Made by a program: the position numbers and the translations under genes. Source: CBDEFX01 sp965237635 (lineage in GTDB: Bacteria; Chloroflexota; Dehalococcoidia; Lucifugimonadales; CAUZJF01). From it: DNA of 64,000 nucleotides. The notes under the pieces were generated by a model. The model was given only the letters and a program-made list of their open reading frames with translations. It was not told where the DNA came from and did no database searches. Each line of letters starts with the position of its first letter. Within the stretch, counting starts at the first letter, position 1. The stretch lies in assembly GCA_965237635.1 (NCBI GenBank), contig CBDEFX010000002.1, positions 1,550,001-1,614,000 on the forward strand. Reading direction: 5' to 3'. Below, one piece after another: positions 17,208-28,235 of the stretch.

Positions 17208-19191
17208 TGATTCCCTCGTAAAAACCCCTCGTCCTCCGGGGGCAATGGGAGGATAATGTGGGGAAAGGGCGTTGGGGCAGCGCCCGGGCGAGGGAGGGGA
17301 GCATGTTCCGAGCGCGAGACCCGCAAGAGAGCCTCTGGCAGTCCCAGTTCCTGGTGACGCCGAAGAAGGCTAAGCGCCTGGAGGGGAGTTGGGCCGAGGT
17401 TTTCCGAAACGAGGCGCTCCCCCTGATTGACGAGGAGCTCTTTGCTCCGATGTACTGCGCGGACAACGGCCGTCCCAACCGAGCGGTGCAGACCGTCCTC
17501 GGGGTCCACCTTCTCAAAGAGATGTTCAACCTCACCGACGGTGAAGCCCTGGAGCAGCTAGAGTTCAACCTGCTCTGGCACCACGCCCTGCGGCTGGACA
17601 TCGAGGAGACCCACCTGCCCCAGAAGACCCTCCACAACTTCCGAGTTCGCCTGATGCAGCACGATGGTGGCCGGCTGGCTTTCCAGGAGACCACGGACCG
17701 GATCATCCAGGCGCTGGGCATACGCACCGGAAAGCAACGGCTGGACTCCACCCACATCATGAGCAACATCGCTACACTCACCCGGCTGGGCCTGTTCTGT
17801 GAGACGATGCGGTTGTTCCTGCGGGCCTTGCGCTGGGAGCACCCAGAGCTTCGCCCTGTGGTTCCGGAGGGCCTCCTGGGGCGCTATTTGAAGGAAGAAG
17901 ACGAGGCGACCCACTACGAGGACGCCCGCACGGGGGAGGGTCGGCGACGCCTTTCGGTCTGTGCCCGGGACCTCTACCGGCTGGTGGACCGGTTCCGTGG
18001 CACGACTGCTGCCCAGCTGGAGGAGTACCGGCTGCTGGAGCGGCTGCTGCGGGAGCAGTGCCATGTGGGCAAACACCGGGACGGGCGCCCGGGGGACGAT
18101 GACGACGATGCTGGGGAATGCAAGGTGCCCGTGGCCTTGAAGGACCCGAAGCAGGTGTCCGCCGACTCGCTGCAATCGCCCCACGACCCGGATGTGACCT
18201 ACAGCGGCCACAAGGGGAAGGGGTACGAGGTGCAGGTGGCGGAGACCTGCCACGAGGAGAACGTCACCCAGCTCATCACCCACGTGGAGGTGACCCCCTC
18301 GAGTGGGAGCGACACCGACGTGAGCGTGCCGGTCGTTGACGAGCTCGCGGAGCGGAAGGTCCGACCGGACGAGCTCTTCGTCGACACGGCGTATGGGTCG
18401 GGCCGCAACGCCTTCGAAGCCTCGCGCCGGGGAACGGAACTGGTGAGCCCGGTGGCGGGGTCGGCGCCGGGGAACTCGCACGAAGGAGAGCGTGACGGAC
18501 CACCGCCGCTCACCGCCGCGGACTTCCAGATCGACGTCACAGGGGAGCAGGCCACGGTGTGCCCCGCCGGCCACCCGTCCATCGAGGAGTACGAGTTGGA
18601 GGATGCGCCGGAGCGGGTAGAGGTCCACTTTGCCGGGACAACATGCGAGCCCTGCCCCTTGCGGTCCCGTTGCCCAGTGAAGCTGGACCGGCGTGCGGGG
18701 GACTACGTTCTCAAGGCGGACCTGGTGAAGGTGAACATCGAGCGGCGCCGGAGGGCCGAGGCCACCGAGGAGTGGCGCAAGCGGTATGCCATAAGGGCTG
18801 GTATCGAGGGAACGAACTCCGAGCTGAAGCGCGCCCACGGGCTTGGGCGCTTGCGGGTGCGAGGGGGCCGTCGGGTGCGGCTTGCCGTCTACCTGAAGGC
18901 GTTGGCGTGCAACTTCAAGCGGATGGTCCATGCACGCCTGGTGGAGATGGAGAACACGGCTCAGCGGGCGGTCGGGACGGTACCTGCGGTCGCGGCCGCA
19001 TGAGGGCGCCGCTCCACAGCTTCCACCGGGTGCCCTGAGCCACGGAAGGGGTACCGCAACGGGATCACGCTTGTCCTGAGCGCGGCAGATGGTGCGGTGA
19101 GGCCAGCAGCCGGCATCCCGTGGCCTCCTCCCTTCCAGGCCTCTTCGCACGCCAGGGTTCATCTCAAACAGGCCTTTTTGCGAGGGAATCA
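17208..19191 (+). mobile_element. IS1182-type element A, copy 1 (complete, 1984 bp)
   Basis: Ends TGATTCCCTCGTAAAAA (left) and the inverted TGATTCCCTCGCAAAAA (right), with target duplication AGGT (17204-17207 and 19192-19195). It contains one transposase gene and disrupts the third DUF11 domain of the host gene. A second copy starts at 63543. Its ends match those of the 163-bp MITEs. Confidence 0.93.
17303..19003 (+). CDS. IS1182-family transposase (element A)
   Basis: 566 aa from ATG 17303 (SD GGGAGGGGA). N-terminal SWAEVFRNEALPLIDEELF and YCADNGRPNRAVQTVLGVHL are typical of IS1182. Catalytic acids are likely Asp in RLDSTHIMSN, Asp in LFVDTAYGSGRN and Glu in AIRAGIEGTNSELKRAHG. A Cys cluster (TTCEPCPLRSRCPVK) precedes the last catalytic block. 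The frame is intact, so the element may be active and could mobilise the MITEs in trans. Confidence 0.93.
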   Translation: MFRARDPQESLWQSQFLVTPKKAKRLEGSWAEVFRNEALPLIDEELFAPMYCADNGRPNRAVQTVLGVHLLKEMFNLTDGEALEQLEFNLLWHHALRLDIEETHLPQKTLHNFRVRLMQHDGGRLAFQETTDRIIQALGIRTGKQRLDSTHIMSNIATLTRLGLFCETMRLFLRALRWEHPELRPVVPEGLLGRYLKEEDEATHYEDARTGEGRRRLSVCARDLYRLVDRFRGTTAAQLEEYRLLERLLREQCHVGKHRDGRPGDDDDDAGECKVPVALKDPKQVSADSLQSPHDPDVTYSGHKGKGYEVQVAETCHEENVTQLITHVEVTPSSGSDTDVSVPVVDELAERKVRPDELFVDTAYGSGRNAFEASRRGTELVSPVAGSAPGNSHEGERDGPPPLTAADFQIDVTGEQATVCPAGHPSIEEYELEDAPERVEVHFAGTTCEPCPLRSRCPVKLDRRAGDYVLKADLVKVNIERRRRAEATEEWRKRYAIRAGIEGTNSELKRAHGLGRLRVRGGRRVRLAVYLKALACNFKRMVHARLVEMENTAQRAVGTVPAVAAA

Positions 19192-19254
19192 AGGTTACGT
19201 TCGGGGGCAGAGTGTCTGTCAATGTGATAGCCGTAGCATCGGACGGCCCATTGT

Positions 19255-19417
19255 TGATTCCCTCGTAAAAACCCGTTTTGAGGAAGTTCCAGCGATTTAG
19301 CACATCTGCGCGCTACCGTATGTTGGGGTAGGACACGGAACAGAGACTGTATATTGTACCCAGGCAAGGGTACGGTTGTTCTAATTCGACTTGCACAGAC
19401 TTTTTACGAGAGAATCA
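19255..19417 (-). mobile_element. MITE copy 2 (163 bp)
   Basis: Same ends and length as copy 1, target duplication TTGT (19251-19254 and 19418-19421). It lies inside a DUF11 domain, 63 bp from IS1182-A. The central palindrome is altered (GTACCC/GGGTAC stem, AGGCAA loop). Confidence 0.92.
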
Positions 19418-22400
19418 TTGTTGGTCACCATCAGCGTGTAATTCAGGTTGGTGCCAGCGATCACAGGGTCGCGGGAGTCGTTCTTAGTGAGCGACAAGTC
19501 CGCCTCTGTATTGACCAGTATTTCTTGAGAGGTCGTGTTGTTACCAGTATCGGGGTCTGTCTCGTTACTTGTCACACTGGCGGTGTTATTGACGAGGCCC
19601 GCTGAGGAAGAGCTGTTCACCGCCACCTCGATGGTTACCGTAGTAGATGCTCCCCTGCTCAAGTACCCCAAATTGCATGTAACGACCCCGGCGGATTCAA
19701 TGCACCCATCTGTCGCGGATGTAAAGGTTATGCGTGATGGCAAGGCGTCTGTGGACGTCACGAACGTCGCATCCGATGGCCCGTTGTTCATGACCGTCAG
19801 CGCGTAGGTCAGGCCCGTACCTGCGACAACAGGGTCGGGCAGGCCAGTCTTTGTGATCGAGAGGTCGGCCTGCCACTGAACAGTGGTTGTCGCTGTTGAG
19901 CTGTTGTTGCCGGCGATAGGATCGGGCTCGGTAGAGCTGACGGCTGCCGAGTTGGTGAGAGTCACCCCCTGCGCTGTCGTCGTAGGCACGCCGACCATGA
20001 TTGTGATCGTGGAGGTGATGCTCGTGGCAAGGGAGCCGAGGTTGCAGGTTAGGGTGCCGCTAAACTCTTCGCAAGTCGGAGACCCAGGAGTACTGGAAAC
20101 AAAAAACACCTCAGAAGGAAGGATGTCAACTAGGGCGACCGCCGTGGACGTGTCGGGCCCGTTGTTAGTGATCTCGACCGTATAGCCGAGCTGGTCTCCC
20201 GCGGCAACCTCACCTACAGCAGACTTTGTTATCGAGAGGTCGGCGACTGGGACTGCGAGCCCCTCCACGTCCACCGGCGTGGCTCGGAACGGCGCAGCCG
20301 TGGGATCTGCTAGCTGGCCTAACCTGTTGCTTCCCCAGCACTTGATGCCACCGGCCGTCGTTACCGCGCAGGTGTGTTCGCGTCCTGCGGAGAGGGTGGA
20401 CATGCCGCTGCTAAGCCCCGCAACGTCGACGGGCGCGGTGGTACCGGTCGCCGTCCCGTCTCCCAGCTGACCGGTACTGTTGTCACCCCAGCATTTGAGA
20501 CCGCCGGCCGTGGTCAGCCCGCAGGTGTGCTCCCAGCCCGCAGATACGGCGGCCATGCCGCTGGTCCCGCCAATCACGTCGACAGGAGTGAGCTTTTGTG
20601 TGGTTGACCCGTCTCCCAGCCGACCGTTAAAGTTGTACCCCCAGCACTTGAGGCCACCGGCCGTGGTCGCTGCGCAGGTATGGAAGGGCCCGGCGGAGAC
20701 GGCGACCACGCCACTCGTGAGCCCTACCACGTCCACGGGCGTATTTCGGTGGGCGGTCGTCCCATCCCCCAGTTGTCCATGGTAGTTCCAGCCCAAGCAC
20801 TTGAGGCCGCCTGCTGCGGTCAAGGCGCAGGTGTGGTCCCCAGCCCGCGGATACGGTGGCAACGCCGCTTGTCAGACCGATCACGTCAACGGGGGTGGTG
20901 CGGTTCGTTGTCGACCCGTCCCCGAGCTGACCGAAGAAGTTGCGGCCCCAGCATTTGAGGCCGCCGGCCGTGGTCACTGCGCAGGTGTGATTTTTTAGCG
21001 CCGAGACGGATGACACGCCGCTGGTGAGCCCGACCACATAGACAGGCGTGGTGCTATGGGTGAGTGTCCCGTTCCCCAGCTCTCCGTTGCGATTCTGTCC
21101 CCAGCACTTGAGGCCACCGACCGAGGTCACGGCGCAGGTGTGGCTGCTGCTAGCGCCGACGGTGGCCACACCACTGGTCAGCCCGACTACATCGACAGGC
21201 GAGTTGCTGCCAGTGAGGGTCCCGTTCCCCAGCTGACCGGTAATGTTGCTTCCCCAGCACTCGAGGCCGCCGGCCGTCGTCACAGCGCAGGTGTGGTCCG
21301 ACCCCGCAGCGACTGAGGCCACGCCGCTGGGAAGCGCGACTACGTCCACGGGCGCCAGCCGCTCGGGAATAGTCCCGTGGCCCAGTTGGCCGGAGCCGTT
21401 GCTCCCCCAGCACTTGAGGTTGCCCACCTCTGTCAAGACACAGGTGTGGTAGCCCCCCGCGGCGACGGAGACCACGCCGCTGGGAAGCGCGCCCACGCCC
21501 ACAGCTGTGGTACGATAACCTCCCGATGTCCCGTTCCCCAGCTCACCGAACCCGTTATACCCCCAGCACTTGACGCCGCCCGGCGCTGTCACGGCGCAGC
21601 TGTGTAAGCCTCCGGCAGAGACGGCACCCACGCTGCTGGTCACGCCAGTCACGTCGACCGGCGCGTTGCGATTTGTGAACGTCCCGTCCCCCAGCTGAGC
21701 GTGACCGTTGAACCCCCAGCACTTGACGCCGCCGGTCGTGGTCAGGCCGCAGGTGTGGATGTCCCCCACCGAGACGGCGGCCACTCCGCTGGTGAGGCCA
21801 ACCACGTCCACCGGAGTGTTGCTGCCGACGAAAGTCCCGTTGCCCAGCTGACCGAACTGGTTGCCGCCCCAGCACTTGAGGGAGCCGGTGGTCGTCAGGG
21901 CACAGGTGTGTTCGGTTCCCCCAGAGACGGTGGACACGCCGCTGGTGAGTCCGACTACGTCGACTGGCGTGTTCCAGTAGGCGAGTGTCCCGTCCCCGAG
22001 CTGCCCTAACTCGTTGTAACCCCAGCATTTGACACCGCCGGCCGTTGTTAGGGCGCAGGTGTGGCGCGCTCCCACGGACACACCGGTCACGCCGCTAGTG
22101 AGCCCGAACACGTCCAAAGGTGTGTTGCTATCGGCGTTCGTCCCGTCTCCCAATTGGCCATCCCGATTGAGCCCCCAGCACTTGACTCCCCCGGCAGTGG
22201 TCACGGCGCAGGTGTGGCCCTCGCCAAAGTTTCCTTTGCCCGCAGAGACGGCGGCTACGCCGCTGGTGAGGCCGGTCACGTCCGCTGGCGTCTCCCGGTC
22301 AGTGGTCGTCCCATCCCCCAGTTGACCCAATGAATTCGACCCCCAGCACTTGAGGCCGCCGGTCGCAGTCACGGCACAAGTATGTTCGCGTCCCGCGGAG

Positions 22401-22568
22401 AGGTCGGAGGGTCCTGCGGCGGAAGCTGGCCGCGCCGGAGACACCACGAACGCCGTTCCCAATATGAGCGCCAGAAGTGCGCCCCACCACAGCGCTCGTC
22501 TGTTAACCGGATTTGCTATTAACACGAACTTCACCTCTACTTAGGGATATTCAAGGAGCCCGGTGAGC

Positions 22569-24475
22569 CTAGAAGTAGCCGCTGAACTCCTCCAGCACGT
22601 TCGCGAGGTCGTCTTCCGAGACGCCCTGGAACTCTGCGCCGGTGGCCTCGGCGAGCATCCGGCCGACCTCGAGGTCCGCGTCGTTTCCAATCCCGATGAA
22701 GAAGACCTGGATCTGGTGGACCGTGTCTATTGCCGGTTCGGCGCCGATCATGTCGACCTTTTCGACTCTTCTCCCAGCTTCGTCCACGGCCGGTGGATCG
22801 TTCTCGCAACCGCCGAAGAAAGGGATCTTGGCCTCTTCAATGCTCGACTCCATCTTGATGAGATCATGCAGTCGTACATCGTACCGGTTCGCCCGACCGT
22901 CGGTAAGCACGACGACGCCCCGTATGGCCTCCTTATCGCCCTCGGCAGCGTCCGTCATCTCGATGCCGGTCTTAATGGCGTCGTAGAGCGCGTTTCACCA
23001 CGCGCTCGTAGCTTGTTGACTGCGTCGGCGATCGCGAACCCGCTGTTGGCGATAGGCGCGACAGGGATATGCGCGTTTATCGTATCGTCGAAGGAGACAA
23101 ACCCGACCTGGTTGTTCTCAGCCATGCTGTCCAGGGCTCTGATCAGTCCGTCCTTGGCCTGTTTGAGCTTGCCGCCGAGCATAGAGCCGGACGTGTCGAC
23201 AACGAAGGTCACGATCCCGGGCCTCTTGACCGTCTCCCAGGACTCGTCGATGGCGTTCGCAACGGCCGGTTCGATCAGGGCAACGTCCATCTGTTTCTTC
23301 GGCGTGTCGGGAGTCAGACCGTACTCGGTGGTGATCTTGCTGTTGGGGTCGGTCAACGGTAGGTCAGTAACCGGTCGAAAGCCTGCCCGCATGAAGGCCC
23401 GCTGTTGCTGGTCTTCTCTAATGAAGTCGATCCACTTCTTCGCCCCCTCAACGTGCTCAGGAGTTACCCATGACGCGTTAACGATGCACGCGCAGTTGTT
23501 GCGGGCCATCGAGCCTTCCTTCGGGTAGATCATGACCATCTTCCCGGGCGGGATAGCTGGGGCCTTTTTCTTCACCCCTCCGAAGTGGGCCTTTTCCGTG
23601 CCTTCATGCAGGTGAATCAGGTTGTCCTCCGGCATCAGAAAGAACTGACCAAAGCTGGGGCCCTGGTAGATCTTCGTGTTCATCACCGTCGTCCCTATAA
23701 AGTAGTGGTCTATCAGGCCCTGAAACTCCCTGACGCGGGCGACAACCTCCTTACTCGTCACATCGGACAGCTCCAGCTCTTCGGGCTGCTTGTCTGCAGC
23801 CATCGCGTACAAGGCCAATAGCACGCTGCGGCCGGTGCTCGAGGTCTTGGGGTCTGTAAAGGCCACCAGGGGGCGCGGCCCCCAAGAGGGCTTGGCACAG
23901 TCGTACTTCTGCCAACCCCGCGGGTCCCGTCGCAGCTCAATCAGGTCGGCATAGCCGATCTCCTTGGCGGGCCAGCCGAGGCACTCCGCCATGTCCCTGT
24001 ATGTGATTATTCCGATATAGGCCCGGGCTATGGGGCGGGCGGCGTCCGGGTCGACCACTTTGCGGCCGGCCTCGTGATTGACACGCACCAGCCAGTGTGC
24101 CGAGGAAGGGGTAACGATGGTCGGGTCGGGGTGCGGCGTATCACTCGCCGGGCAACACACTGCCTCTTGTCTGCCACCCCCTGTGACCCTGGAAAGCAAG
24201 TCGTCCGCCTGTAACGACGACGGGTCGTTCACCACCTTGACGACTATCCGCGTACCCGACTTGCTCCTATGCCCGCGTTCGTTGAACGCTGCGGCCATAT
24301 CAGGAAGAAGATCGTCCCTGAACAGGTGGCCCGTGGCCCAGTGGACGACCTCGACCGTCGGCTCCGGAGGTGCGGGCCAAAGGACCCTGACCGCCGCCGC
24401 ACCTATCGTGAAGAAGACCAGGACAGTCACGACGAACGGCAGTAGCCGCTCGCGCGCAAGGTTGAAATCCGACAT
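22569..24475 (-). CDS. Substrate-binding and von Willebrand A domain membrane protein (one frameshift)
   Basis: Start ATG 24475 behind a perfect SD (AAAGGAGG). N-terminal membrane anchor (LLPFVVTVLVFFTIGAAAV), an extracellular solute-binding-like domain (~residues 40-370: VEVVHWATGHLFRDDLLPDM, FTDPKTSSTGRSVLLALYAM), then a VWA domain with MIDAS DTSGSMLGG and the later LTDGRAN. This domain pair recurs beside TelA genes in Gram-positive-type bacteria. A single G is missing near 22997 (RARGET instead of RARGGNALYDA), breaking the VWA domain; all else is intact, so a sequencing error is likely. No stop separates it from the upstream repeat protein, which reads straight into this ATG. Confidence 0.82.
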
Positions 24476-26959
24476 CTCAGCTCCTCCTTTCTCGCGTCTG
24501 ACGCTCCAAACGACAACTCGGAAAACATCCGGTGATGTCACAAGACCAGTCCCCGCTGTCCGCAGAAGGAAGCTCGGCGTGCTTATCAGCATTCCCAGGA
24601 TCGTCGCTGTTCCGATGCCGAGAGTGCGGACTATCCATCCGGCCGCTCGCGCGGTCGTCGACACACCCAGCCACATGAAGCGAAGGACGATGGTCGTCCC
24701 AACCAGCAGAGGACTGCCCAGAGTCGCTGCCAATAGCCAAATGAGCCTGAAGACGGCAAGGGCCGTCGTGGCAACGCCTGTCGCTGTGTAGCTGAGGACG
24801 GCCGAGATCGGGATCCAGGCGTATCGCGCCGCCTGGGCTCCGGCCAGGGCAACGGTGGCGACTCCCGACCCCAGGTAAACGAGCGCCGTGAGTAGCCCCG
24901 AGAGCGTGTACAGGACAACGACCGAGATGGCGCGCAGCAGGTAGCCCATCGCGAGAGCGACCGCGCGCCGCCCATACCCCAGCAGCAAGGCCACAGTCCG
25001 GGCGATGGCAACGACACCGACCCGGACGTAGCCCAGGACCAGGGCGAGGGCCCGGCTGACCGCAATAACCCCGAGCCAGATGTACTTCAGCGCTAGGCCG
25101 ACTGCACGGGCGAGTAATCTGGCGGCGAACCCCAGCAGCAAGGCCAGGGCCCGTGCGATGGCAACGAGGCCAATCCAGACGTACCCCAGCAGCCGGGCGA
25201 CTATCTGAGCGACGGCAAGTACGCCAATCCAGACGTACCCCAGCAGCCGTGCGACTATCCGAGCGACGGCAAGTACGCCAATCCAGACGTACCCCAGCAG
25301 CCGGGCGGCGACCCGACTGACGGCAAGTAGGCCAAGCCAGACGTGCCCCAGCAGCCGAGCGACTATCCGAGCGACGGCAAGTACGCCAATCCAGACATAC
25401 CCCAGCAGCCGTGCGACTATCCGAGCGACGGCGACTACGCCAAGCCAGACGTAGCCCAGCAGCCGCGCGACTATCCGGCTGACGGCAACGACGCCGCGCC
25501 AGACATGCTCCAGCACCAGGCCGACAGTCCGGGCGAGAACCCTGGCCGAAAACCTCAGCGTCAGGGCGGTGCCCCGTGTGATCACAACGACGCCACGCCA
25601 GAAGTGCCTTAGCAACAGGGCCACGACTCGTGCAATGACAACGACACTAGCCCAGACGTAGCCCAGCAGCCGGGCGGTAATCCGACTTAAGGCAACGACA
25701 CCAACCCAGACGTAGCCCAGCAGCCGGGCCGCGATCCGACTGACGGCGACTACGCCGAGCCAGACGTACCTCAGAGCTTGGCCCATCGCGCGAGCCAGGA
25801 CCGTGACTCCTCGCCACGCGTATCCCAGAAGCAGGGCGACTACTCGAGCGATGGCAGCGATGCCTAGCACCACGACTCTTAACCCGCCCAGCGCGAGCGA
25901 CAGCACTAATGAAGTTAAGGCGCGAGCGACGGTGGCGGAGCCTAGCCTTGTGGCCGTCAGCACGTGGGCAGTCGTCTTTGTGACGGGGGCGATCGCCACC
26001 CTCACATAGCCGGTCCCGGCCTTCGCGCCTCGTTCCCCGTAGCCGGTCGTAAAGACCACGGCGAGCGGGACTGCCATAACGCCCAGCACAAGGATGTTCA
26101 ACACGACGCGTCCCAAGGAAACGAGGGCTAGAGCCATGCGTCGGGTGACGGCGCCGGCGGCGAGCCACATGACTGTAGCTGCGAGGGATATCGCCCCTGC
26201 GATGGGCGTGACGGCGAGCTTGAGATAGCCGAGGCCCGCCGTAAGACCCTGGCCTATGTAGCCCAGCACCAGAGCCAAGACCTGAGCGAGGACGGAGGCG
26301 GTTAATGCCAGGACTTTCACCAGGCCCGTACCCAACCATCCTAGCGTCCGACCGACTATCCGGGCGACGAGGGCGCCGCCGAGCCATGCCAACACCAGTA
26401 CGAGGACGACCGCCCCTACGACAGCCGATAGCCCCCGCCACAGGTAGCTCAGCGGGAGAGCAGAGGCGCGGGCGATGGCGACCAGGCCTCGCCAAATGAG
26501 ATCCAACGGCGCGATCGCCATTCTCGCGGCCCCGGTAACGCTGAGCCCAACGTACCGCTGGACGGCCACGAAGGCGAGCCAAAGACGGTGTAGCGCCGAG
26601 GATGCCGCTTTGTAGGCCGCCGACACGATTCGTGCTTGGGTGCTCACGGTCTTGGTGACGCCCAGTCGCACGGGGCGCACCATCAGGCCGGCCGCCCCGA
26701 GCCCTAGCACAGCGGACACCATTGCGGCGCGTCTGACGACGCCGAGCAGCGTGCCGATCGATCCTTCACTGACCATTCCCTGGGACATGCCCCAGGCGAC
26801 GATGTCGTCATTGTTCATCCACACCCACGTGCTAAGGCCGACCGAAAGGAATCCAACCAGCAGCGCTAGCCAGATATCCAAACCGAGCCCTTGACGGCGC
26901 CCATTGTCGAGCGCAGCTGTCTCCGAACTGCCCGAGCGGATAGACTTGTACGTGCTCAT
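24476..26959 (-). CDS. Membrane protein built of ~18-residue amphipathic Arg-containing repeats
   Basis: 828 codons from ATG 26959 (SD AAAGGAGGAGG). Two N-terminal hydrophobic segments (IWLALLVGFLSVGLSTWVWM; VSAVLGLGAAGLMV) are followed by a long hydrophobic region that settles into 18-residue units such as LLGYVWIGVLAVARIVAR, with Arg at two fixed positions and Trp near position 6. About a dozen clear units lie between residues ~370 and 680. I recognise no family. There is no stop codon before the VWA gene's ATG, so a 1334-residue read-through product is possible. Operon position between TelA and the VWA protein suggests a role in the same envelope complex. Confidence 0.75.
24950..25790 (-). 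repeat. Tandem 54-bp coding repeats
   Basis: In-frame array of 54-bp units inside the membrane-protein gene. Some neighbouring units (around 25187-25420) are nearly identical at the nucleotide level, showing recent expansion by slippage or unequal recombination. Edges are approximate because outer units decay. Confidence 0.8.
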
Positions 26960-26996
26960 GGTCCTCCTCCTTTCTCAGTAGTAATTGCGGTTCTCT

Positions 26997-28207
26997 CTAA
27001 GCTTCGATGGACCCTGGCAGGGACTCGGGCTCCTTGGGGAGCCCCGCCACCCTTTTCTCCAGATCGGCTGATAACTTGGTGAGCTTCGTGATGTTGACTC
27101 GAGCAGCCTGGATGCCATCCCGCCTCAGCCGGCTTGCGGCGTCCAGCGCCTCGACAAGGTTGTCGTGGGCCTGAGCGATCTTGTCCATCGAGATCACGGG
27201 GCTGTTGTATGCGTTGCCGATCTCGTCGGTATGACGTCTGATCGCTGCGGCGTTCGCGGCGACGAGATCGCCCAGAAACTCACGAGTCCGCCCGTTGGCC
27301 TCCGAGACCTTCTTCTGTCGGATAAGGGTTGTCTGGATGGCGAGGCCGACGGTAACGACGTTGGTCGCCAGGGACAGAGTCCGCTCCACCGCCTGGCGCA
27401 GCCGGTTGTTGTTCTGCCAGCTCATCTCGATGCTCACGAAGTACTGGACGTGCGTCTCTTCCATGGTCCGCATGTCCTGGACCCTCGTGACCACGTCGTG
27501 GAGGGCGCCCTGTAGCCTGTCCCGCTTGATCGGGTCGTCGGTCTGGTCCATCAGCTGAGAGATGCGCTCAGCAAGCAGCTCGCCAAGGTACCCGTTCCGC
27601 TGGATACGCGGCTGGTGGTCCTCCACGTCCTCGTACAGCTTGCGGAGCTCGACGTTGTCTCGGACCAGCAGGGCCTGCCCCTCGCGAAGGCTGGCCTCGA
27701 TATTCGTGACCTGGCGCGAGACCGGCTCGTACCGAAGCGCGATCTTGTTTACCGCACGAAGCACCGGGTTGTACCGGCCCTTGAAGAACGGCAGCACCCC
27801 GAAGATGCGGTCGCCGAGGCCCGGCTGAGTCATCTTGTGGGGATTGATCCGGTCCAGGCTCAAGCGGAGGTCACGCAGCCCGTCTGCAATCTCCGCGCCT
27901 GTGCCTCCTTCGTTGAGGAATGTGCCGATGCGGGCCTGGAGCAGTTCCAGCTGACCGGCGGCATCCCTCTGGGCCTGAGTCCCGACGCTCGTGATCCTGT
28001 CGAGTAGCTCGAGCTGCCCGACCCCCCGGCGTCTTCGAGCTGCTTGACCAGCTCGATCGCCTGACTCCGGACGCTCTCCGCCTCGTCCTCGGACATGCTC
28101 TTGGGCCTTGTCGGCTGGTCCGCGACCGCCGGTACCGTGGGCCCAGCCTCAGCGGAGTACGTCTCGGGTGTCTCCTTCTCTCGCTTTTGTCGTTCGTTGA
28201 TATCCAT
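26997..28207 (-). CDS. TelA-family (toxic anion resistance) protein, one frameshift
   Basis: Start ATG 28207 behind CAGGAGGTTGTC. After an acidic N-terminus (MSEDEAESVRSQAIELVKQL) the frame breaks in a run of G near 28022 (one base short); the next frame continues GQLELLDRITSVGTQAQRDA and then the core TelA sequence (LDRINPHKMTQPGLGDRI, NPVLRAVNKIALRYEPVSRQ, IEASLREGQALLVRDNVELR, MRTMEETHVQYFVSIEMSW). TelA proteins are helical, cytoplasmic or membrane-associated, and linked to tellurite, lantibiotic and cell-wall-antibiotic tolerance; mechanism is poorly known. It lies between an XpaC-like gene and the repeat/VWA genes. The frameshift is in a homopolymer and may be a base-call error. Confidence 0.88.
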
Positions 28208-28235
28208 GACAACCTCCTGACTAAGGTCTATGCTT

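Larger units (their letters stand above)
16866..22534 (-). pseudogene. Surface protein with 14 RCC1-like repeats and three DUF11 domains, split by IS1182-A and a MITE
   Basis: Signal peptide (ALLALILGTAFVVSPARPASA), then 14 units of ~50 aa of the form HTCAVTTAGGLKCWGxNxxGQLGDG, numerically two seven-bladed propellers, then three DUF11 domains (e.g. VTNNGPSDATAITLTDTLPP) and a C-terminal FPGLSLWGLVAMAAAFAALV plus RRR tail, resembling an IPTL/PEP-type sorting anchor. Removing the MITE (19255-19417) and the IS (17208-19191), each with one 4-bp duplication, rejoins the DUF11 frame exactly (VTNNGPSDAT; PPNVTFGSASPGC). One extra base near 20840 shifts the frame in repeat 11 (AGWGPHL instead of AGGDHTCAL). 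Start is GTG. It lies 34 bp downstream of the VWA gene on the same strand and may belong to that operon. Confidence 0.85.

Noticed and set aside
17558..19303. Long minus-strand frame across IS1182-A beginning MLNRWNFLKTGFYEG
   Set aside because: Only its first ~35 codons are MITE and DUF11 sequence; the rest is antisense of the transposase.
24950..25790. CRISPR-like periodic repeat
   Set aside because: The 54-bp units are contiguous, coding and in frame, with no spacers and no cas genes nearby.
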